Source: Treponema sp. UBA4873
GTDB taxonomy: Bacteria > Spirochaetota > Spirochaetia > Treponematales > Treponemataceae
DNA length: 64,000 bases
Assembly: GCA_002399405.1 (NCBI GenBank)
Contig: DHDP01000017.1
Span: 1-64,000 of the forward strand
Direction of reading: 5' to 3'
How positions within the stretch are numbered: position 1 is the stretch's first letter; each line of letters opens with the position of its first letter. Made by a program: the position numbers and the translations under genes. The notes under the pieces were generated by a model. It did not search any database and was not told the origin of the DNA. It worked only from the letters and a program-made list of their open reading frames with translations. Of the stretch, positions 6,047 through 14,207 are shown piece after piece.

Positions 6047-7870
6047 ATGAGTGCCGAACTTGTCATGCATGCAGATGAAAACGACACGGACGCGCTGCTG
6101 CAGGAGTTTTTCAGAACGTTCGATTTTTACTCAGACGATGACCGGAAAAAAATTTCCGCTGCGTGGGAACTGCTCTGCTCCAAATCATGTGAAATAAAAC
6201 GAAAATGCGGTAAGCCGTATTACCTCCATCCTATGCGCATCGCGTATATTCTGGCCCAGAACAAAATGGACACGGACTCGATATGCGCGGGACTGCTGCA
6301 CAGCATTTACAATCTCGGCGTAACTGAGGAGCAGGTGCGGACGCAGTTCGGCGGCGGCGTCGCGCAGGTTATAAACGGTACCACGAAAATCATGCACCTG
6401 CCGACCGATCACGCGACAATTCAGCAGGCCGATGCCATCCGCAAGATGCTTTTCGCGATGGTCGACGACGTCCGCGTCATTCTTGTTAAACTTGCCGACA
6501 GACTCGACCGCATCCGCAACATCAAAAGTCTTGAGGAAAAAGACCAGCGCGCGCTTGCAAAGGAAATCATCGACATATGGGCGCCGCTTGCGGACAGGCT
6601 CGGTATGCAGACTGAAAAAAACGAGTTTGAGGATTTGAGCCTCAAGTATTCGAATCCCGACGTGTTTCAGCAGATAAAGGCGATCGTCTCGCAGAAGAAA
6701 GACGAGCGGGATGCATATCTCCAGAAGGCCGTCCAGCAGATTTACAAGGCAGCTGAGAAAGAGGGCATCACCGTTTCGATTACGAGCCGTGCCAAACACT
6801 TCTATTCGATATATCAGAAAATGCGCAAGCGCAATAAGGAGCCGGGAGAGCTGTACGACCTGCTCGCGCTGCGGATCATCTGCAACGAAAACTCGGAATG
6901 CTACACGCTTGTGGGCATCGTGCACAATCTGTGGAAACCGCTCGACGGACGGTTCAAGGATTATATCGCAATGCCTAAGGCAAACGGCTATCAGTCGCTT
7001 CATACGACGGTCATGTGTGAAGGCAAACCGCTTGAGATTCAGATACGCACAAAATCCATGAACGAAACGGCCGAACACGGTGTCGCCAGCCACTGGCTGT
7101 ACAAAAAAGGTACAAGCCACGATCTGGTCGACGTAGAAAATCTGGGAATTTTCAACGAACTGCGAAAACTGCGTGAAGGTCATGTTTCCGACGAGAACTT
7201 TTTCAACGAGCTCAAAGACGACCTGCTCGGCGACGAGATTTACGTATTCACACCGAAGGGTGAAGTCGTGAAACTGCCCGCTGGCGCGAACGCGATAGAT
7301 TTCGCGTATCACATCCATTCCGCAATCGGCGAAAAAATTGTGGGCGCGAAGGCGGACGGAAAAATTATTCCGCTTATTCAGCCGCTGAAGAACACGCAGA
7401 TTATAGAAATCCTCACGAATCCGCAGGCGCATCCGACAGCGGCGCAGCTTTCCGCGGTAAAGACGTCGAAGGCCAAGCAGAAGATTCACGCGTGGCTTAC
7501 GGCGAACGACCCGACATACATAGACAAAGCTGCGGTGGCAAAGGCCGAAGCGGAGGCGTCGGCGAACGCGGCATACTCGCGGGCGATGCAGGAAACGCAC
7601 AAGCATAAACGTCCGGCAGGAGGCCCTCCTCAGGAAGGACTGCACAGTACGGGCAAAGTGCGCATAGGAGACACGACAAACTTCATCGTAACATTCGCGC
7701 AGTGCTGCAGACCGAAATATCCCGATCCGATCGTCGGCTACATTTCCCGCAACAGAGGCGTTACCGTGCACCGCGCCGACTGCATAACCTATCAGCGCAT
7801 ACCGAACATAGAGCAGCGCTCAATTGAAGTCATATGGGACACCGAAGAAACAAAGGGAAAAAATAAATAA
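6047..7870 (+). CDS. RelA/SpoT-type (p)ppGpp synthetase with degenerate hydrolase domain and no ACT domain
   Basis: The 607-residue product has the Rel domain order. An N-terminal hydrolase-like domain (about 40-200) starts with YYLHPMRIAYILA. The synthetase domain (about 240-360) has YDLLALRI, RFKDYIAMPKANGYQSLHTT and LEIQIRT. A TGS domain follows (about 395-455, EIYVFTPKGEVVKLPAGA), then a C-terminal Cys/His segment (QCCRPKYPDPIVGYI, GVTVHRADC). Two departures from the family are visible. The metal-binding HD of the hydrolase domain reads HS (LLHSIYN, near residue 85) and the following ED(T) reads NL. The protein also stops about 130 residues early, without the ACT domain of typical long Rel proteins (about 730 residues). 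The RxKD-type motif is the form usual in bifunctional enzymes. I infer a synthetase with little or no hydrolase activity; a separate hydrolase elsewhere would then be needed. Confidence 0.88.
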   Translation: MSAELVMHADENDTDALLQEFFRTFDFYSDDDRKKISAAWELLCSKSCEIKRKCGKPYYLHPMRIAYILAQNKMDTDSICAGLLHSIYNLGVTEEQVRTQFGGGVAQVINGTTKIMHLPTDHATIQQADAIRKMLFAMVDDVRVILVKLADRLDRIRNIKSLEEKDQRALAKEIIDIWAPLADRLGMQTEKNEFEDLSLKYSNPDVFQQIKAIVSQKKDERDAYLQKAVQQIYKAAEKEGITVSITSRAKHFYSIYQKMRKRNKEPGELYDLLALRIICNENSECYTLVGIVHNLWKPLDGRFKDYIAMPKANGYQSLHTTVMCEGKPLEIQIRTKSMNETAEHGVASHWLYKKGTSHDLVDVENLGIFNELRKLREGHVSDENFFNELKDDLLGDEIYVFTPKGEVVKLPAGANAIDFAYHIHSAIGEKIVGAKADGKIIPLIQPLKNTQIIEILTNPQAHPTAAQLSAVKTSKAKQKIHAWLTANDPTYIDKAAVAKAEAEASANAAYSRAMQETHKHKRPAGGPPQEGLHSTGKVRIGDTTNFIVTFAQCCRPKYPDPIVGYISRNRGVTVHRADCITYQRIPNIEQRSIEVIWDTEETKGKNK

Positions 7871-8677
7871 CTATTTACTCAGCTGCTCTTTATACCACGT
7901 GTGAAGCGCTTCCGTACGGCGCTTGAACGAATCGGACAAATCGACGTCGAGAAAGAGAATCTTCACGTGCGTTTTATGACCCGTAACGATTGCCGCGGAA
8001 TTCAGTATTATCCCCTCTTCTGCGGGATATACGGAAATATACATCGAAAGCTCTTTCTCTTTGAGACACGTAACACCGTGATACTTCATCGGCGTGTAGT
8101 TCGTAAGCTCAAGAAAAATTTCGTCACTGTCGGTCGTGAACGAATACTGATATGTATTGCCGCCGAACGACGTATCGTTCTGAAACACCCAGCGTTTTTC
8201 CGAAACAGGAAGCGCAGCAACGACCGTGTCGGGAAGCGCTGTTTTCGTATTTTCAGGGCTGTCGATATAATACGACTGGTCAAAAAGCACCTTCGGTTTA
8301 TACCCCGCCCGCCGCGAAATGTACGTTATGTCCTTCTGTGTGGAAATACGTCCGAGTACATTATACAGTGCAAGAAGGCGCTCATTCCTGTTCAACTTAG
8401 TCCATGAATCAGGATACGGAACGATCGAAACAGACGCTACCGCAAATCCGTTCACGCCGGTCGGTGCCGCCGCAAGTTTTTTGCCTAAGAGACTTCCTGC
8501 CGGCGCAAATTGCGTAATATCAGTGCCGTCCGCGTTGTCCGCAGAAAGCAGCCCGCCGGAAATAAGCTGGTCCGCCGTATTCCCCAGCGACGGCAGTACA
8601 ATCCTTACGCTTTTCTGTGCCGACAGCACACAGATATTTACCATTGCTGCAACCGAAACAATAAGTATTTTTTTCAT
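7871..8677 (-). CDS. Exported protein of unknown function
   Basis: The 268-residue product has a signal peptide (MKKILIVSVAAMVNICVLSA, likely cut after SA) and no lipobox, so it should be periplasmic or outer-membrane associated. I recognise no catalytic motif. The rest is mixed alpha/beta with a stretch of hydrophobic strand-like segments (residues 170-235). The start overlaps the end of the upstream gene (8674-9015) by four bases (ATGA), so the two are translationally coupled. The stop abuts the convergent rel-like gene. Confidence 0.7.
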   Translation of the reverse strand: MKKILIVSVAAMVNICVLSAQKSVRIVLPSLGNTADQLISGGLLSADNADGTDITQFAPAGSLLGKKLAAAPTGVNGFAVASVSIVPYPDSWTKLNRNERLLALYNVLGRISTQKDITYISRRAGYKPKVLFDQSYYIDSPENTKTALPDTVVAALPVSEKRWVFQNDTSFGGNTYQYSFTTDSDEIFLELTNYTPMKYHGVTCLKEKELSMYISVYPAEEGIILNSAAIVTGHKTHVKILFLDVDLSDSFKRRTEALHTWYKEQLSK

Positions 8678-9015
8678 ATATCAGTCACCTGTTCCTCTGA
8701 ACGCACGACATATGCCGTACCTTCCGTATTTCCGCAGTGCAGAAAAATTATACCGTCGCATTCGTCCGGCATGTCGGGAATATCGACATTTTCGAGTCCC
8801 GTGCAGTCGACGATAAAAGGTCTGCGTATGTCGAGATAAAACGCCGGATCTTCCGCGCTTATTTTAATAGAAGCAAACACGCCGCTTTTATCGTTAAAGT
8901 ACACGAGCCTGCGCTCACCTTTTTCGTTGAGCGCATACGTCGTTTTCCGTTCCGGCAGTATGTCGCCGTTTTTCGCCACCGTCAGCAGCGCATACAACTG
9001 TTCTCCTGTTGTCAT
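8674..9015 (-). CDS. Small conserved-looking protein of unknown function, leaderless
   Basis: The 113-residue product starts MTTGEQLYALLTVAKNGDIL. A longer reading from a TTG at 9054 would run through the promoter elements, so the ATG at 9015 is preferred. There is no signal peptide, membrane segment or motif I can name; the composition is that of a small soluble domain. The -10 box ends six bases before the ATG and there is no ribosome-binding site, so the mRNA should be leaderless. The coupled downstream gene encodes an exported protein. Confidence 0.65.
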   Translation of the reverse strand: MTTGEQLYALLTVAKNGDILPERKTTYALNEKGERRLVYFNDKSGVFASIKISAEDPAFYLDIRRPFIVDCTGLENVDIPDMPDECDGIIFLHCGNTEGTAYVVRSEEQVTDI

Positions 9016-9021
9016 AAACAA

Positions 9022-9050
9022 ATTGTAAGGAAGAGAAGTAACAGGGTCAA
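9022..9050 (-). promoter_or_regulatory. Leaderless-type promoter
   Basis: Minus strand: -35 TTGACC (9050-9045), a 17-bp spacer, -10 TACAAT (9027-9022), then six bases to the ATG at 9015. Confidence 0.7.
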
Positions 9051-9066
9051 GCAAAAAACAGAACGA

Positions 9067-10038
9067 TTACAGTTTTTCAATCTGTTCAGGGGACAACCCC
9101 GTAACTTTTATAATTGTATCTGAAGGAAGGTTCATGTCCTTCATCTTCTTTGCAGTATCGAGTATACCTTCCTCACGACCCTGTTCAAGACCCTGGCGGA
9201 GCCCTTCCTCCAGCCCTTTCTTAACCGCCTTTTCGGTCTCATGTTTCTGGTGTATCTGCGCAAGCATGTAGTCTGTTTCATAGCGGAATCTGGTTTCCTG
9301 CTGTGCCCATTCCTTTATATCCCTGCTCATTTTATTCAAAGCCGTCTTTGCCATACGGACACCCTCCTGAAACTTATAAATTTTTTCGAGCTTATCGGTG
9401 TATTCCGGAACCCCTTCGTACTTTAAAAAGATAGCACAGATTTCCGCATCAGACAACTCTTCTACCGGTTTCTCCATAAGCTGTTTCAGCTTTGTCAGTT
9501 CGAAAAAATGCAGCCTGAATCCTCCGTCATATACGTTCAGGAACTGGTCGTACTGCCTTATATGATGGTAGTACTGTTCGTCGTCGAATTCCCGGTAATC
9601 CAGAAATGTTATCTGATGGCAGTCCGCTATTTTTCCGGCCGATTCCCCCGATTCGAGCTGCCCCGACATGAGGCGGGCATTGTAATAGTTCATGCGTTTT
9701 CTGGGTTCATCAACATCTCCGGTATCTTTTTTCTGCATTTCGATATCCGCAAGCTGCCCGCCGCAGAATCTGCATTTTATATCCATACGGATTACTTTTT
9801 GGCTGAGCATGTCCGATGTCGTTTCACCGTTTACGACTACTGCATTCTCCACTTTCTGCCCGGTTACAGCGGAGAGCAGATAGCATAGAGCACCGCGTGA
9901 TTCGGGCGTGTCTTTACTGAATAATGATTTGAAAACAACGTCACATCTGATATCGAGTTCTTTTCCCAGAGCAATATTCCGTCTGATACGGTCACTACAC
10001 TCTCTGCTTACAGAGAGCGTACAGGTCTGTTTTCCCAT
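9067..10038 (-). CDS. Rpn family nuclease/putative transposase (PD-(D/E)XK)
   Basis: The 323-residue product starts MGKQTCTLSVSRECSDRIRR at the ATG behind GAGAGGC. Motifs in order: CDVVFKSLFSKDTPESRGAL (residues 31-50), IRMDIKCRFCGGQLADIEMQ (the DxK-like and ExQ catalytic elements, about 83-102), a middle region with YHHIRQYDQF, and a C-terminal tail of charged repeats (EEGLRQGLEQGREEG) followed by a short helix SDTIIKVTGLSPEQIEKL. That tail is typical of the family and occurs in equivalent form at 55089-56066. Rpn proteins cut DNA in vitro and raise RecA-independent recombination, and many may act in phage or plasmid conflict. It stands alone, with palindromic DNA upstream. Confidence 0.85.
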   Translation of the reverse strand: MGKQTCTLSVSRECSDRIRRNIALGKELDIRCDVVFKSLFSKDTPESRGALCYLLSAVTGQKVENAVVVNGETTSDMLSQKVIRMDIKCRFCGGQLADIEMQKKDTGDVDEPRKRMNYYNARLMSGQLESGESAGKIADCHQITFLDYREFDDEQYYHHIRQYDQFLNVYDGGFRLHFFELTKLKQLMEKPVEELSDAEICAIFLKYEGVPEYTDKLEKIYKFQEGVRMAKTALNKMSRDIKEWAQQETRFRYETDYMLAQIHQKHETEKAVKKGLEEGLRQGLEQGREEGILDTAKKMKDMNLPSDTIIKVTGLSPEQIEKL

Positions 10039-10162
10039 AACTGCCTCTCTGAATAGTATTGCCGGCAAAGTGAGAAAACATGCGCTTTTTCTGTTATTTT
10101 TTTACGATTTCAACCGGAGATTTACTTTAGAGGTGCCCTTTAGTCAATTTTATTAATACATC

Positions 10163-10267
10163 GCCCGCCACGGATGGCGGGCCCCGGTGAAGCGAGAAAA
10201 TCATTGCACGAGTTCTTTGCCCTGGGATTTTCTCGCAGAGTTCGTCCGCCATGGACGGCGGACGAAC
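10163..10267. repeat. Three consecutive perfect hairpins after argG
   Basis: Three inverted repeats follow each other: GCCCGCCA/TGGCGGGC (10163-10182, 4-base loop), GCGAGAAAATC/GATTTTCTCGC (10192-10202 and 10226-10236) and GTTCGTCCGCC/GGCGGACGAAC (10240-10267, 6-base loop). The last begins three bases past the argG stop codon. No clean T-run follows on the minus strand, so mRNA 3'-end protection or a REP-like element is as likely as termination. The rest of the 231-base gap before the Rpn gene is AT-rich with no other signal I can name. Confidence 0.75.
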
Positions 10268-10269
10268 GA

Positions 10270-11538
10270 CTATTCCGTCGGTCTCTTCTTCAGCTTTTTG
10301 CTTCCGATGACTGCCTGGCCTTTCCCGATACGCTGTTCCATCATTGCGCGCACTTTAAGCGGCAGTCCGAACAGTGTGATGAAGCCCTGCGCGTCGTGAT
10401 GGTCGTACAGCTCGCCGGTCGTGAAGCTTGCAATGCTTTCGTTGTAAAGCGAATACGGCGAACCGGAGCCTGCTCCCAGCATCGTACCTTTGTACAGCTT
10501 GAGTTTAACCCAGCCGGTCACGTTTTCTTCAACCTTGTCGTTGAATGCCATGATGCCGTCCATGAGCGTCGTGAACCACAGGCCGTTGTAAATAAGCTCT
10601 GCCTGTTTCACCGCAATCTGCTGTTTATAATGGTACGTCTCGCGGTCAAGACAGAGGTGCTCCATCTGTTCGTGCGCAAAGTACAGGATCGTTCCGCCCG
10701 GTGTCTCATAGACGCCGCGGCTCTTCATTCCGACGCAGCGGTTCTCGACGAGGTCAATAAGGCCTATGCCGTTCTTTCCGCCGATTTTGTTAAGTGTCTC
10801 TATGATTTCAAGACCGTTCATAGCTTTATCATTGACCGCGACGGGGATTCCTTTTTCAAAATCAATCTTGACGTATTCGGCTTTATCGGGAGCTTCTTCC
10901 GGAGACTTGGTGATTTTGAGCATATTTTTCCAGTTCGGCTCGTTTTCCGTCTTTTCAAGTTCGAGTCCTTCATGGCTGATATGCCAGATGTTCTCGTCAC
11001 AGCTGTATGACGAACTCTTCTTTACCGGAACAGGAATTCTGCGTTCTTCCAGAAATCTGATTTCCTCTTCGCGGCTCTGAAGCGTCCACTTGGGATCGCG
11101 CCATGCGGCAATGACGCTGAGATCGGGCGCAAACGCTTTTATTGCGAGCTCGAACCGGACCTGGTCGTTACCCTTTCCCGTCGCGCCGTGGCAGATGGCG
11201 ACAGCTTTTTCCTGACGGGCATACTCAACGAGAATTTTGCCGATAAGCGGACGCGCAGTCGAAGTACCGAGCAGATACTCGTCCTCATACACCGCGTTTC
11301 CTTTAAGCGCCGGCCACACGTATTCTTCTATATATTCCTCACGGGCATCGACGACATAGCAGGCCGCAGCACCCGTTTTGAGTGCACGGTCCTTGATTGT
11401 CTTCCAGTCATCGCCCTGTCCGAGATCAATACAGACGGCAATAACGTCATAATCGTAATTTTCTTTCAGCCACGGGATGATGACAGTCGTATCAAGTCCG
11501 CCGGAATATGCAAGGATGACCTTGTTTTTTTTCGCCAT
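10270..11538 (-). CDS. argG: Argininosuccinate synthase
   Basis: The product joins citrulline and aspartate using ATP in arginine synthesis, in the cytoplasm. It has 422 residues. The N-terminal ATP-pyrophosphatase loop AYSGGLDTT is at residues 10-18, with CHGATGKGNDQVRFEL near 115-130 and the synthase domain after that (for example GIGLIDLVENRCVGMKSRG). The start MAKKNKVILAYSGG was chosen because GAGAGG lies just upstream; the upstream in-frame extension has no homology. No argH or other arginine gene is adjacent, so it is a single-gene unit. Two ARG-box-like palindromes lie 14 bases upstream of the ATG. Confidence 0.95.
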   Translation of the reverse strand: MAKKNKVILAYSGGLDTTVIIPWLKENYDYDVIAVCIDLGQGDDWKTIKDRALKTGAAACYVVDAREEYIEEYVWPALKGNAVYEDEYLLGTSTARPLIGKILVEYARQEKAVAICHGATGKGNDQVRFELAIKAFAPDLSVIAAWRDPKWTLQSREEEIRFLEERRIPVPVKKSSSYSCDENIWHISHEGLELEKTENEPNWKNMLKITKSPEEAPDKAEYVKIDFEKGIPVAVNDKAMNGLEIIETLNKIGGKNGIGLIDLVENRCVGMKSRGVYETPGGTILYFAHEQMEHLCLDRETYHYKQQIAVKQAELIYNGLWFTTLMDGIMAFNDKVEENVTGWVKLKLYKGTMLGAGSGSPYSLYNESIASFTTGELYDHHDAQGFITLFGLPLKVRAMMEQRIGKGQAVIGSKKLKKRPTE

Positions 11539-11551
11539 AGACAGCCTCTCA

Positions 11552-11589
11552 AATGTATATTTATACATAAGAATGTATCATTATTCATT
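11552..11589 (-). promoter_or_regulatory. Candidate pair of ARG-box-like operators before argG
   Basis: Two 14-mers, TGTATATTTATACA (11554-11567) and TGTATCATTATTCA (11574-11587), resemble the ArgR consensus TGAATwwwwATTCA with two mismatches each. Their centres are 20 bp apart, close to the 21 bp of the paired ARG boxes known in enterobacteria. They immediately precede argG. No argR gene is in the window. Confidence 0.4.
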
Positions 11590-11776
11590 AATTTGTACAA
11601 TACGCATGGATATCAGTTTTACAATAGAAACGGCCTTCAAAAGTCAGTCACTTCCGAAAGCGGCTCATATATTTATTTTAATCGATTTTTATCATAAACT
11701 TTGTTAAATATTTCAATTTCATTGCATAAAATGTTATTCTCTCAATTTTTATTATCATAATCATCATGTATATTCA

Positions 11777-11832
11777 TTTTTACTGATAATTATCAGTAAA
11801 AATTTGACAAACTGAATTTTGTGACATATCAT
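11777..11832 (+). promoter_or_regulatory. Promoter and 26-bp palindromic operator of the sugar ABC operon
   Basis: A perfect palindrome, TTTTTACTGATAA (11777-11789) followed by its reverse complement (11790-11802), lies directly upstream of -35 TTGACA (11804-11809), a 17-bp spacer and -10 TATCAT (11827-11832). The start is predicted near 11839, with AGGAGG before the ATG at 11862. The palindrome is probably the site of a dimeric regulator not encoded here. The DNA between 11600 and 11776 is AT-rich, with no gene seen. Confidence 0.7.
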
Positions 11833-11861
11833 AAATCAATCACATACAGGAGGTTGTTCAT

Positions 11862-13223
11862 ATGAAAAAAAACATGGGAATGTGTCTCGCGGGTATGATG
11901 GGAATAGCCCTGATTTTTTCGGGCTGTAAAAAAAATGAAAAGGCGGCAGAACCTGCAAAAGACGACACGAAGAAGGAAGAAGCGGCAATCACGACAGTGG
12001 GACCGGAAAACGGGACAAAACTTGAAATGTGGACGTTCGTCGAGCTTCATTCGCAGTTTTATGCATCGATGCTTGAAGAATGGAACAAACTGCATCCCGA
12101 TAAGCCCATCACTATTACATTTACCACATATCCCTATGGGGACATGCACAACAAACTCACAATGGCAAATCAGACAGAACAGGGAGCGCCGGATCTCTGC
12201 GACGTGGAAATCGGGCAGTTTCCGAATTATCTGAAAGGCGTCATACCGTTTGTTGAAATGAACGATTACATCGCTCCTTACGAGAAAGATATTGTAAAAG
12301 CACGGCTCGACATCTACTCAAAGGACGGCAAATACTACGGCATTCCCACTCATGTCGGCGCGACTGTCATGTACTACAATGATTCTCTGCTCAAAAAATA
12401 CGGAATCGATTACCGGACAATCAAAACGTGGGACGATTTCGAGAAGGCCGGACTCGCTCTTAAAAAAGCCTCGGACGGCGCCGTCATGATGACTTCCGTC
12501 GACACGGGCGGCACGGACTGGCTCTGGCTCTCCATGGCGGAAAACAGACAGGACTGGACCGACGGTACGGGCAAGGCGGATATCAGAATTTCGGGCGTTT
12601 CCGACATGATAAAAATGCAGCAGAAATGGCTCAAGGAAGGAATCGCAATGGTTTCTCCCGGCGGACACGTCGACATGGAGGAAGGATTCGCAAACATCGG
12701 CGACGAAAAAATTGCAGCGTTCCCGAAGGCGATGTGGTATATGTCGCGTTTCCTCAACTATATGCCCGACATGGCGGGAAAAATCGCCATAGCTCCGTGT
12801 CCGGTGTATAAAGCCGGACAGCCGCGGTCTGTCGGCATCGGCGGAACGGGAACCGTCGTTTCAACACAGTCGAAGCATCAGGAACTCGCGGCCGAGTTCG
12901 TCACATGGGCAAAACTTTCCAAAGAAGGGACGAAAAAAATCTGGGAAGTTCTCGGTTTTGATCCGTGCAACACGACACTGTGGACTGATCCGTCCGTAAC
13001 GCAGGATAAATCGAACAAATATCTGCAGTATTTCCTCACTAATCCGTTCGACACGCTGAATGAAATCAAAAATGAAATCGGCGCCGTAAAAGTCGTTGAA
13101 ATCAGTCCGACAATCAGCGAGCAGATCAATCTGAACGTTCTTGTGAACTGTCTTGAACAGGGAGCTGACGCGGACAAGGAACTTGCAGCGGCACAGCAGA
13201 ACATCGACCTTGAACAGCAGTAA
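11862..13223 (+). CDS. Sugar ABC transporter substrate-binding lipoprotein (family 1)
   Basis: The 453-residue product has a lipoprotein signal (MGIALIFSGC, Cys near residue 27) and a charged linker, followed by the fold of extracellular solute-binding protein family 1: EMWTFVELHSQF near residue 55, the PDLCDVEIGQFP region, YYGIPTHVGATVMYYND at about 160 and a C-terminal lobe after about 300. It captures a sugar or oligosaccharide outside the inner membrane and hands it to the permeases of 13297-15056. The ligand cannot be told. A stem-loop separates it from the permease genes, as often seen where the binding protein is made in excess. Confidence 0.9.
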   Translation: MKKNMGMCLAGMMGIALIFSGCKKNEKAAEPAKDDTKKEEAAITTVGPENGTKLEMWTFVELHSQFYASMLEEWNKLHPDKPITITFTTYPYGDMHNKLTMANQTEQGAPDLCDVEIGQFPNYLKGVIPFVEMNDYIAPYEKDIVKARLDIYSKDGKYYGIPTHVGATVMYYNDSLLKKYGIDYRTIKTWDDFEKAGLALKKASDGAVMMTSVDTGGTDWLWLSMAENRQDWTDGTGKADIRISGVSDMIKMQQKWLKEGIAMVSPGGHVDMEEGFANIGDEKIAAFPKAMWYMSRFLNYMPDMAGKIAIAPCPVYKAGQPRSVGIGGTGTVVSTQSKHQELAAEFVTWAKLSKEGTKKIWEVLGFDPCNTTLWTDPSVTQDKSNKYLQYFLTNPFDTLNEIKNEIGAVKVVEISPTISEQINLNVLVNCLEQGADADKELAAAQQNIDLEQQ

Positions 13224-13245
13224 TTAAAGCTTCTGAACATTCTGT

Positions 13246-13279
13246 TTCCGGAGTATGCCGTAAAAAACGGGCTCCGGAA
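13246..13279 (+). other. Intercistronic stem-loop in the sugar ABC operon
   Basis: TTCCGGAG (13246-13253) and CTCCGGAA (13272-13279) form a perfect 8-bp stem between the binding-protein gene and the first permease gene. It has no T-run. It may protect the upstream message or reduce read-through, giving more binding protein than permease. Confidence 0.6.
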
Positions 13280-13296
13280 TATTTCGGAGGATTGAT

Positions 13297-14205
13297 GTGA
13301 GAAAACAAAATAAATTTATCAGCCTTGTGTATTCATGGAAAGCGGCGCCGTATATTTTCGTTCTTCCGTTTATTATCAGCTTTGCGTTTTTCTGGGTATA
13401 TCCGCTTTTCAGCACGGTAAAGATGAGTTTCCAGAGTATCCAGCCGGGAATGATTTCCTGGGTGGGAATCAGAAATTATTCAAAACTGCTTCACGACTCG
13501 ACGTTTCATCTCGCGGTTCAAAACAGTTTTCTCTATATGATTCTGACGCTTGTGCTTCTTATTCCGTTCCCCATGCTGTTCGCATGCGTTATGAACGGTG
13601 CGTTTATGAAGTGCAAAGCTTTTTATAAAAGCGTTCTGTACCTGCCGGCGCTCACTTCGGTCGTCGTCGCGGGAACTATCTTCCGGCTCATGTTCAGCGA
13701 ACTCGACGGTTCGGCGATGAATCAGGTAATGCACCTGTTCGGCTTCGAATCGGTAAAGTGGCTTAAGGCCAGGCCGACGGGATTTTTTGCACTGCTCACG
13801 CTCTGCTGCTGGCGGTGGACGGGCGTGAATATGCTGTATTTTCTTGCGGGTCTGCAGGGAATAAACGTGTCGCTGTATGAATCCGCGTCGATCGACGGTG
13901 CGACGAACTGGCAGAAATTCAAAAACATCACCCTCCCGCTGCTCCGCCCGACGACAATCTACGTGCTCACAATCAGCATTTACGCAGGGCTCGCAATGTT
14001 TCTGGAAAGCTACATGCTCTGGGCGGGCAACTCGTCGCCGAAGAACATCGGCCTCACAATTGTCGGATACCTGTACCGGCGGGGCATTGAAAAGAACGAG
14101 CTCGGATACGCATCCGCGGTCGGACTTGTGCTGCTGCTCTTTGCGCTCGCGATCAACGTTACGCAGCTGTGGCTGAGCGGTACGTTCAAAAAGGAGGAGC
14201 AGTAA
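13297..14205 (+). CDS. Sugar ABC transporter permease, MalF/UgpA type
   Basis: The 302-residue membrane protein has six predicted helices, the first at about residues 20-40. The cytoplasmic EAA loop, EASIDGATNWQKFKNITLPL, is near residue 190; this is the contact site for the ATPase. Translation starts at GTG 13297 with CGGAGG six bases upstream. It pairs with the next gene in a CUT1-type importer. No ATP-binding subunit is encoded in the operon, so a shared MsmX/UgpC-like ATPase from elsewhere is needed. Confidence 0.9.
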   Translation: MRKQNKFISLVYSWKAAPYIFVLPFIISFAFFWVYPLFSTVKMSFQSIQPGMISWVGIRNYSKLLHDSTFHLAVQNSFLYMILTLVLLIPFPMLFACVMNGAFMKCKAFYKSVLYLPALTSVVVAGTIFRLMFSELDGSAMNQVMHLFGFESVKWLKARPTGFFALLTLCCWRWTGVNMLYFLAGLQGINVSLYESASIDGATNWQKFKNITLPLLRPTTIYVLTISIYAGLAMFLESYMLWAGNSSPKNIGLTIVGYLYRRGIEKNELGYASAVGLVLLLFALAINVTQLWLSGTFKKEEQ

Positions 14206-14207
14206 CT

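Noticed and set aside
6185..7771. Long open frame (528 codons) on the minus strand opposite the rel-like gene
   Set aside because: The plus-strand frame has clear Rel domains, promoter and ribosome-binding site. The opposite frame is Arg/Phe-rich with no recognisable motif, a by-product of codon choice.
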